DNA of 13,708 bases, from positions 1 through 13,708 of the forward strand of contig CAZAGT010000112.1 in the NCBI GenBank assembly GCA_964484515.1, read 5' to 3'. This DNA is from CAZAGT01 sp964484515 (GTDB lineage Bacteria; Desulfobacterota; DSM-4660; Desulfatiglandales; HGW-15). Of the stretch, positions 7,586 to 13,708 are shown piece after piece (the stretch's first letter is position 1; the number at the start of each line of letters is the position of its first letter). The notes beneath the pieces are model-generated. The model worked only from the letters and a program-made list of their open reading frames with translations. It was not told the DNA's origin and did not search any database. The translations under genes were made by a program, and so were the position numbers.

Positions 7586-8372
7586 CTTAGAATATGTCTT
7601 CCTTAGATTAGTACGGCGGTTTATTTTCAGCGAGGGATTCCTGCTACGGTATGGAAGGCATATCCCTTATTACCGGGTGAATCAGGGGGGCGTATCACCC
7701 GTGCCAATCGTGGACCTATACTGGAGTTTTTTGCATCAAAAGGGTATTCGCCCAGAAGGGAAGACGATACTCGAACTTGGGATTGGGGCGACCAATAGTT
7801 CAGGATACGAAATCATAGGCCGCGGTGCGCAGAAATATATCGGCTACGAGCCATACGTGCCGTTCAATAAAAGAGATGATGATGAAATATGCCACGGCGA
7901 CATACTGAAGCGATTTTCAAGCCTTCAAAAAGACCGGCTTGTTCGGGTTTCAAGGCTAGAGAGGATCACTGATCTTGTAGACATCGTCTTTTCACATGCG
8001 GTCTTAGAACATGTGTATGACCTTGATGAACTTCTGCGGGCTCTAAGAAAGTACTTGAAGCAGACTGCCTGCATGATTCACTCGGTTGACTACCGTGATC
8101 ATTTCAACAAGTATCCCTTTCATTTTCTCCAATTCTCAGATACCACCTGGCGTCGATTCCTGAATCCGGGGGATCTCACGCGGCATCGCATTTCGGATCA
8201 CATCCGCTCATTTCAACGTAATGGATTCTCGGTGGAGGTACTCGAAAAGAAACTGGATAGCAATTCGTATGAGAGAATCAAGAATCACATCCATCGTGAT
8301 TTCTTGAAATACCCGCTTGAAGATCTCGCTACGGTTTCTGCGGTACTCTTCGTGACCTTCGATATGGGTTAA
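7572..8372 (+). CDS. Class I SAM-dependent methyltransferase
   Basis: A 266-residue protein with a Rossmann-type methyltransferase core. ILELGIGATNS at 66-76 is motif I, which binds S-adenosylmethionine. The acidic Glu93 in GYEPY ends strand two. DIVFSHAVLEHV at 137-148 is the motif IV region, as in Methyltransf_11/23 proteins. Residues 1-60 form a helical N-terminal part with no clear motif. The substrate is unknown. Being last in the plus-strand run, after a membrane glycosyltransferase, it may methylate the glycan or its sugar precursor. The ATG at 7572 overlaps the YfhO-type gene, suggesting coupled translation. It is the final plus-strand gene before the convergent run. Confidence 0.85.
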   Translation: MRLSNLEYVFLRLVRRFIFSEGFLLRYGRHIPYYRVNQGGVSPVPIVDLYWSFLHQKGIRPEGKTILELGIGATNSSGYEIIGRGAQKYIGYEPYVPFNKRDDDEICHGDILKRFSSLQKDRLVRVSRLERITDLVDIVFSHAVLEHVYDLDELLRALRKYLKQTACMIHSVDYRDHFNKYPFHFLQFSDTTWRRFLNPGDLTRHRISDHIRSFQRNGFSVEVLEKKLDSNSYERIKNHIHRDFLKYPLEDLATVSAVLFVTFDMG

Positions 8373-8391
8373 CCGGGCCTGATATCGCCGG
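8373..8391. other. Short GC-rich inverted repeat at the convergent gene junction
   Basis: Right after the methyltransferase stop, CCGGGC can pair with GCCGG across an eight-base loop, with one bulged G. The loop contains the palindrome GATATC. It sits where two convergent runs meet, a natural site for a bidirectional terminator. No T-run follows on either strand, so an intrinsic terminator is not established. The whole gap is only 42 bases (8373-8414) and holds nothing else recognisable. Confidence 0.25.
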
Positions 8392-8414
8392 ATTCACGCA
8401 GGCTGGACGACGTT

Positions 8415-10046
8415 CTAGCTCTCATGCGGGAGTCTGAAAGGCCTGTCAAGCTCGTAAATATGGATCGAATAGCCGATATAGTCTTTTGGTCGAGTCTCAC
8501 GCAGATACTCAGCTAATCCAGCCAGGTCAACGTAAAGAGGATAGAGGTTGGTGACGCTGATCGCCAAGATATCTCCCTTTCTCAACTCTTGGCATTGGGT
8601 GGGGGGATCAGGGATGACGAAACTCGGCAACGCCTCATAAGGTATGTCGTACTGGGAGGGATCTGCAGTTCCGAAGTAGCTCAGTCTGATCGTTTCGATC
8701 CCATTTCGATCCATATAGGACTTCAACCCTTTGAGATCCTGGCCCCAATCCAAATTGGAGTCAACCAAATACCGATACCCCGATTGAGGGCCTCCCACGA
8801 ACTGATTGAAATAGGCCAGGTAATGAGGGTGGACGGCGAGGGCCTCATATACGTACCATCCCACGAGCAGAACCATGAGAAGATATTGGATGGACTTTTC
8901 TTTGTTCCAGAAGACGGCCAACCGACCGCAGATGAGCATCACGAACGGGAATATCGGCAGGACGTAGCGCAAGCCCACGTTCACTTCCGAAAACCATGAA
9001 AAGGCCGCCAGAAAGGTCAGAGGTGGGACCAGAAGGCAGAGGGTGCTGAACCAATCGAGGGCGGAGATTCTTCTCCATGAGATCAAGACAAGGAAAAGGA
9101 AGACCAGAACCGGTATCGGGACCTTGATGAGCAAGGCATAGATATAGTAATACCACCATCCCCCCCGCGGCGATACATTCCCGCCAAGGAAAGCGGGAAA
9201 ACCCTCTCCTACCAGAGCCCTTTGGATCTGAATTCCGCCATAATAATTGGAAATCTTGAACCCATACCCGACAAGAACAACCAAGACCGCAATGATGGTT
9301 ACGATCAACAGGTTACCTAAGGGCGCCACGTTAAATCTGAACCCTTCCTGCCGGAGGGGTCGCTGGGGATCAAACAGGGCCGCCAGAGCCGTTGTAAAAA
9401 GCATGATCGGCATCCATATCAGGCCGGCGTATTTGCTTAGAAAGGTGAGCCCGGCAAAGAACCCGCACAAGACCGTCTTCGCCAGGGATGGTCGTTTTGT
9501 GCTGTCCCAAAGAAAATATGCCGCAATAAAACCAAAGGTGGTGAGGGCGATATCGGGGGTCACAAGCCGCGAATGCGCTAGCACATTGGGGCTGAAACAG
9601 AACAACCCCAGACTCAGAAGTGCCCCCTTGCTCCCGTAGAGTCTACATCCCCAGTGGTAGACAAAGGCACCAAGCAAGAGAGCCAAGACCACGCTCGGCA
9701 GCCGGGCCCAGAAAAGGAGACGATCTCCGGGCGGCTTGCTCTGCTGCAAGAGACATTGACCGCGACGAACTCCCGCCAGCACATCGCCGGCACGTCCCTC
9801 CCGAAAACAGCTTCGCTCAAGGTCAAGAAACAGGAGGGGGAGACTGTTCAGATAGTAGGCCAACGGCGGATGCAGGGAAAGGGAAGGGATGTCCCAGCGA
9901 AGATTCTCAAAGAGATAGACGCCTAGACCAAGGTAGTGCGTTTCATCCCACGTCGCCGATTTCGATCTCATGCTCGTCAGGGACAACGTCGCAAAGACCG
10001 CCAAAAGCCCCCCCATCAGCACCCGGCGCTTCAAACGGTCGCTCAT
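8415..10046 (-). CDS. PMT/ArnT-like (GT39-type) membrane glycosyltransferase
   Basis: A 543-residue polytopic protein of the GT-C fold. After a first span (about 8-25) the outward loop carries TWDETHY (32-38), whose Asp34-Glu35 pair is the usual catalytic acidic motif. HPPLAYYLNSLP (59-70) follows. The second acidic site is TPDIALT (163-169). About ten hydrophobic helices run to residue 404. The soluble C-terminal part contains DSNLDWGQDLKGLK (429-442), a signature I recognise from a bacterial PMT_2 subgroup. It would transfer a sugar from a polyprenyl phosphate to a lipid, glycan or protein acceptor on the outer side of the inner membrane. The acceptor cannot be read from sequence. Its ATG at 10046 overlaps the stop of the upstream TPR-tailed gene as ATGA, so the two are translationally coupled. 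Confidence 0.85.
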   Translation of the reverse strand: MSDRLKRRVLMGGLLAVFATLSLTSMRSKSATWDETHYLGLGVYLFENLRWDIPSLSLHPPLAYYLNSLPLLFLDLERSCFREGRAGDVLAGVRRGQCLLQQSKPPGDRLLFWARLPSVVLALLLGAFVYHWGCRLYGSKGALLSLGLFCFSPNVLAHSRLVTPDIALTTFGFIAAYFLWDSTKRPSLAKTVLCGFFAGLTFLSKYAGLIWMPIMLFTTALAALFDPQRPLRQEGFRFNVAPLGNLLIVTIIAVLVVLVGYGFKISNYYGGIQIQRALVGEGFPAFLGGNVSPRGGWWYYYIYALLIKVPIPVLVFLFLVLISWRRISALDWFSTLCLLVPPLTFLAAFSWFSEVNVGLRYVLPIFPFVMLICGRLAVFWNKEKSIQYLLMVLLVGWYVYEALAVHPHYLAYFNQFVGGPQSGYRYLVDSNLDWGQDLKGLKSYMDRNGIETIRLSYFGTADPSQYDIPYEALPSFVIPDPPTQCQELRKGDILAISVTNLYPLYVDLAGLAEYLRETRPKDYIGYSIHIYELDRPFRLPHES

Positions 10047-11911
10047 TCCCTAGAACTCTGCGGCTCTGATGGAGGTTTACGCCCCTCCCCTGATAGCTCG
10101 GCCAACCGCTCCACAACGAACGGCCGGTGGGGAGCGGTTGGCTTTGATGCTTGGAGGTATGCCCTGTACGTGTTCTTCGCTCGGGCGGCGTCCCCGACGG
10201 CCTCATACGCCCGGGCAAGGCTGAAGAGGTGGTCTTTGTCCGTACCCATGGCGACCGCCTTTTCGATGGCCTCGACGGCCGCCTGAGGGTGGCCCGATAA
10301 AAGATATGCAAGCCCCAGGTTGTGCTGAGCGTCCGCGTGGTGGGGGTCGATTGCAAGGGCTTTTCGGTTGTAGGCGATGGCGTCCTCGAAGCGATTCTGC
10401 GACAGGGCGATCATGCCGAGCAGGGTGGGAAATCGTGGTTGGCTGGGAAAGGCCTGCGCTGCCTCCGCGGCTACGATTGCAGCCTTCTCGAACTCCCTTT
10501 GACTCCAGTAGGCCTTCGCCAGAAAAAACTTGTCCGTTCCTGTAATCCTTGGCTCCGAGGCCCGCATCGAAACCAGGAACAGGAGGATCACGACCGCCGC
10601 CAGGGCGAGCGATTTGACGAGCCTTCCCCTCTGAATCCAATTCGCCAGGGTCACGAAGCCGATTCCACTGCCGAGGATGAGGAAGGGCACGGCCGGCATC
10701 CGAAAGCGCGACGAGGTATAGAAGACGAATAGGGTTACCAGGGTGCAGAGCATGGGCATGACCAGCCAATACGTTTCACGCCTCTGACGACATCCGATCA
10801 CAAGGCCTGGAACCCCGAGGGCAAAGACAAACGCAAAGGTCGGTAAGGGCCATTGGGTAATGGCTGAGAATTGGGCGGCCACGTCGTAGGAATGATTCAC
10901 GGGGATCTCATGATCTCCAATCGTGCCGCGCAATTTATTCTCCATCAAAACCGGGATCATCGCCGGGTTCCGCCCTAGGAGACGAAGCGTCTCCCGCCAC
11001 CAGTAGCGGGAGGATTCCTTCGCACCGAGGGATCTACCCACCCGTCGCTCAGCCTCCCTTCGAAAATCCTCCTCCGAGTGTTCCGGATGAGGACGCGCAA
11101 AGGCGGGCACCTGATAACGACCGGTCAGATTTTCAGGGTTGTTTGATGCATAGAGGAGTCTCCCCGATTGCGAGTTCAGCCAGACGATCTCTCCGCTCAC
11201 CATATAGTTGCGAAGGGTTCCCAGGGAGCTCAGCAAAAAAAAGCCGAGCAGAAAAAAGGCACTGCGTTTCAGAAACAGTAGGGTTCTAGGCCGGTCGATA
11301 ATCCCATGAAAGACGAACGTGAAGGGCATGAGGCAGAGGAAGTTCGCGCGGAGATAGACCATGGCCGCTCCCAGCAGGCCGAACAAGAACCATGGCAGGG
11401 AACGCTCCGAATCCCTGATCTTCAGCAACATGAGCAAGAAGAACAGCGTTAGGGTCACCGCGGTGGTCGTCTTTAGGATCAGCAGGGTGTAAAAGAACGC
11501 GATCTTGTACCCTGCGTAGATGAGAGCGGCGACGATCCCCACCGAACGACTCCAGATCCGAGTTCCGATCGCATACAGCAAGAGTACGCTGAGGGAATCC
11601 AGCAGGATCTGAAAGAGACGAACGACATACAGATTCTCGCCGAAAATCGAGAAGATCGCCCCCAGGAGCCATCCATACAGGGGGTCCATGAAAAACGCCT
11701 CGTCCTCACCCTGCCAGTACGTCCCGGCGGCCAGACTCCGGCCCATTTCGACGTAGTAGGCCTCGTCCAACACGGGATAATGGAGAAGCGGGTTATCTTC
11801 GCTTAGGCTGAAATGGAGGAGGCGTAAAAGGACGGCCAGGAAGAGGATAACGAGAATCATGCGACGCCCGTGCGGGGCCGAGATCGTTTCTGAGGGTTGG
11901 AATGATTCCAT
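10043..11911 (-). CDS. ArnT-like membrane glycosyltransferase with C-terminal TPR domain
   Basis: A 622-residue fusion. Residues about 17-450 form a GT-C membrane part: a first span at 18-34, then PVLDEAYYVEMG (46-57) with the Asp49-Glu50 catalytic pair, MDPLYGWLLG (75-84), and further spans up to about 448. The segment SRFRMPAVPFLILG (401-414) is typical of PMT_2/GT39 proteins. Residues about 460-590 form roughly four tetratricopeptide repeats, for example FEDAIAYNRKALAIDPHHAD (508-527) and the NLGLAYLLSGHPQAAVEAIE stretch that follows (531-550). A hydrophilic tail ends the protein. TPRs bind proteins, so the tail may recruit an acceptor or partner. The ATG at 11911 begins six bases after the stop of the radical SAM fusion gene. 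The ribosome site is weak, which fits coupled translation. Confidence 0.86.
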   Translation of the reverse strand: MESFQPSETISAPHGRRMILVILFLAVLLRLLHFSLSEDNPLLHYPVLDEAYYVEMGRSLAAGTYWQGEDEAFFMDPLYGWLLGAIFSIFGENLYVVRLFQILLDSLSVLLLYAIGTRIWSRSVGIVAALIYAGYKIAFFYTLLILKTTTAVTLTLFFLLMLLKIRDSERSLPWFLFGLLGAAMVYLRANFLCLMPFTFVFHGIIDRPRTLLFLKRSAFFLLGFFLLSSLGTLRNYMVSGEIVWLNSQSGRLLYASNNPENLTGRYQVPAFARPHPEHSEEDFRREAERRVGRSLGAKESSRYWWRETLRLLGRNPAMIPVLMENKLRGTIGDHEIPVNHSYDVAAQFSAITQWPLPTFAFVFALGVPGLVIGCRQRRETYWLVMPMLCTLVTLFVFYTSSRFRMPAVPFLILGSGIGFVTLANWIQRGRLVKSLALAAVVILLFLVSMRASEPRITGTDKFFLAKAYWSQREFEKAAIVAAEAAQAFPSQPRFPTLLGMIALSQNRFEDAIAYNRKALAIDPHHADAQHNLGLAYLLSGHPQAAVEAIEKAVAMGTDKDHLFSLARAYEAVGDAARAKNTYRAYLQASKPTAPHRPFVVERLAELSGEGRKPPSEPQSSRE

Positions 11912-11917
11912 AGCGCA

Positions 11918-13708
11918 TTAGGTGAAGCCCAACAGCCTGCGCTGACCTGACCTTTCTTGCCGGGTCTTCTCCCGTTCCATCACGTGAACGGAACCGGCAG
12001 GTTTCCTCATTCTTCCCAGGCGGTAAACGCTCAGGAAGGGAGGTAAGAACCATGGCAGGGATCGCATGATTTCAGAGTCGAAGTACTTCCGGAGGGTCGC
12101 TTCGACTTCCGCTCCGGAATGGGAATGATCCGCCGGCTTCACATATCCCAGGAGCCAGCGGCCCAGTCGATAGAAACGATTCTCAGTGGGTGACAGGTAG
12201 AGGACAAACGCGCCGGGTCTGATTACGCGCGCCATCTCCTTGACAATCCCATCGAGGTCCTCAAAGTGCTCGAGCGCGGAAAGGGCCAAGATGCCGTCAA
12301 ACGACTCGTCCCGGAACGGCAACTTCATGCCGTCGGCCCTCGTCAACGAGACCCCTTCGAGATGCTGCACCGTCCTCATTCTTTGAGCAGCCCTCGTATG
12401 GAGATCGAATCCAACCACCGTGCGATAACGGCCGGAAAGGAAGGGGAGCATAATGCCGTTCCCGCAGCAGAAGTCCAGTATTCGTTCACTTTCGGCCCCC
12501 AAGAGGAGTGACGCGACCCGGTCGAGCTTGCGCCAGTTGAGAGCCCTCACCAATGGGTTACGCGCAAAATAGACCGGTGAGTCGACGTAGACCCCTTCGG
12601 CGAGCCGTTTGAGATCCTCCCTGTGGATTCGGGGGATTCTCACTCTCTCTTTCTCGGGCAGTGCGGTCTTTACCAGGACCCACAGCCCAAGGGCGTACTC
12701 GATGATGTCAAGAGGAGAATCCACGTCTCTCAGAAAACGAATGAAGACCCTCGGTCGCATGTAGACAGCCCGATAGGCCCTCTTCTGCATCCGCTTCATC
12801 TCCTCCATGGACCTGCCGCGAGGGACATAGGCCAAACCACCCTTTGTCCAGCCGCCGTGGGTCTTGAAATCAGACCAGTTATCGGATCTGAGTCCCCCTT
12901 CCCTGATCGCCATGTCGTACAACGTCGTCCCGGGAAAGGGGGTAAAGAGGGTGAACTGAGACCAGCGCGCATCCAGCCGCTTGGCCAATGCGATGGTCTT
13001 CAGACTATCCGCTCGGGTCTCCGTCGGCAGCCCGAGCATGAAGAAACCCCTGATACTGATACCGACCCCCTTGGTGAGGGAGAAGGTCTTTTCAATGCGA
13101 TCGATACGAATCCCCTTTTGGATCAGGTCAAGCAGGCGTTGAGATCCGGTCTCCACGCCGTAGCTGATCTGCCAACACCCGGCCGCCTTCATCGCCCTGA
13201 GCATCTCGGCATTTACTGTGTCCACGCGGCTCTCACAGGTCCAAACCATCCGTTTTGCGAGGCCCGAGTCGATCAATCCCTCACAGAGGGCATGGACAAA
13301 ACCTTGGTCCAGGGTCAACGTATCCGCCTCGAAGTTGATTTCTTTGGCCCCATAATCATCCACTAGCAGCCCCACCTCTTCGAGCAGCCGTTCGACCGAG
13401 TGATACCGAACCCGGCGGCCGAAGATCCGGCAGCAGAAGGCACAGTCAAACGGGCAGCCGCGGGCAACGCTGACGGTAAAGGCGTGTTCGGCCTTTGTGC
13501 GGCTTCTCGTCATCCGGTAGGACTGCATCGGCAGGAGATGCCGGGCCGGCTGGGGGAGGTCATCGAGGTTCTTAATCGGCGGTGGCGGCGGATTGATGCG
13601 TACGTCCTCCCCTTGCCGATAGGCCAGGCCGGGGACGTGCTCGAGGCTGCTGCCCTTTGCCAAGGTGGCGACCAAATCGGCGAGCACGATTTCACCCTCG
13701 CCGATAAC
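11918..13708 (-). CDS. B12-binding-type radical SAM protein fused to a class I methyltransferase (N-terminus outside window)
   Basis: The frame is open through the right edge, and 596 residues are visible. The first ones, VIGEGE, are the end of the cobalamin-binding domain common in BchE-like radical SAM proteins, so the gene starts beyond the window. An internal GTG at 13687 is not the real start. LDDLPQPARHLLP (48-60) is the usual linker. CPFDCAFC (85-92) holds the [4Fe-4S] cysteines, and the core continues through INFEADT, SYGVETGS and FFMLGLPTET. After a helical spacer, a second enzyme begins: ILDFCCGNGIM (410-420) is methyltransferase motif I, FDLH its acidic strand-two end, and DGILALSALEHF (471-482) motif IV. 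The protein probably methylates or rearranges a lipid or glycan at an unactivated carbon, then methylates an O or N site. Substrates are unknown. Confidence 0.88.
   Translation of the reverse strand, partial: VIGEGEIVLADLVATLAKGSSLEHVPGLAYRQGEDVRINPPPPPIKNLDDLPQPARHLLPMQSYRMTRSRTKAEHAFTVSVARGCPFDCAFCCRIFGRRVRYHSVERLLEEVGLLVDDYGAKEINFEADTLTLDQGFVHALCEGLIDSGLAKRMVWTCESRVDTVNAEMLRAMKAAGCWQISYGVETGSQRLLDLIQKGIRIDRIEKTFSLTKGVGISIRGFFMLGLPTETRADSLKTIALAKRLDARWSQFTLFTPFPGTTLYDMAIREGGLRSDNWSDFKTHGGWTKGGLAYVPRGRSMEEMKRMQKRAYRAVYMRPRVFIRFLRDVDSPLDIIEYALGLWVLVKTALPEKERVRIPRIHREDLKRLAEGVYVDSPVYFARNPLVRALNWRKLDRVASLLLGAESERILDFCCGNGIMLPFLSGRYRTVVGFDLHTRAAQRMRTVQHLEGVSLTRADGMKLPFRDESFDGILALSALEHFEDLDGIVKEMARVIRPGAFVLYLSPTENRFYRLGRWLLGYVKPADHSHSGAEVEATLRKYFDSEIMRSLPWFLPPFLSVYRLGRMRKPAGSVHVMEREKTRQERSGQRRLLGFT

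Noticed and set aside
9620..10069. Plus-strand open frame of 149 codons opposite the PMT-like gene
   Set aside because: Low-complexity, Arg/Pro/Ser-rich product without motifs, antisense to a convincing membrane protein gene.
12623..13366. Long open frame (247 codons) on the plus strand inside the radical SAM fusion gene
   Set aside because: It lies wholly antisense to a gene with clear motifs in two domains. Its product shows no recognisable domain, and such frames are common opposite GC-rich genes.
13685..13687. GTG as the start of the radical SAM fusion gene
   Set aside because: The frame stays open to the window edge and the upstream residues VIGEGE are a conserved family motif, so the gene is truncated by the window.
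1..13708. tRNA, rRNA, CRISPR arrays, insertion sequences, attachment sites
   Set aside because: No regular repeat-spacer pattern, transposase-like product, terminal inverted repeats or RNA-gene features were seen by eye on either strand. The longest non-coding gap is only about 111 bases.

Overview
The window looks like chromosomal DNA of a free-living, probably Gram-negative environmental bacterium, from a surface-polysaccharide or glycoconjugate locus. Gene packing is tight, with ATGA overlaps and gaps of a few bases. Shine-Dalgarno sites are canonical and the gene types are those of O-antigen, capsule or secondary glycan loci. No rRNA, tRNA or housekeeping marker is present, so the phylum cannot be fixed from this sequence. 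Nothing resembling an IS element, integrase, CRISPR array or RNA gene was seen.

Layout. Bases 1-8372 carry a plus-strand run: the C-terminal end of a radical SAM/SPASM protein, a second complete radical SAM protein with a short SPASM-like end, a GalU-like nucleotidyltransferase, a WbqC-family protein, an NAD-dependent nucleotide-sugar 4,6-dehydratase, a DegT/ArnB-type PLP aminotransferase, a large YfhO-type multi-pass membrane protein, and a class I methyltransferase. Bases 8415-13708 carry a convergent minus-strand run. In its own transcription order this is a B12-binding-type radical SAM protein fused to a class I methyltransferase (its N-terminus lies beyond the window), an ArnT/PMT-like membrane glycosyltransferase with a C-terminal TPR tail, and a second PMT-like membrane glycosyltransferase. 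The two runs meet at a 42-base gap (8373-8414).

How the genes may work together (inference). The nucleotidyltransferase would activate a hexose-1-phosphate, the dehydratase would make a 4-keto-6-deoxy sugar nucleotide, and the aminotransferase would convert it to an amino-dideoxy sugar. The WbqC protein and the radical SAM proteins are candidates for further tailoring of that sugar. The methyltransferase could cap or decorate the glycan. The YfhO and PMT-like proteins would use polyprenyl-phosphate sugars on the outer face of the inner membrane. The most interesting feature is the pairing of two adjacent radical SAM proteins with a complete amino-deoxysugar cassette. It recalls, by analogy only, the dehydratase/aminotransferase/radical SAM order of desosamine biosynthesis. 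The fused radical SAM-methyltransferase on the other strand is the second point of interest.
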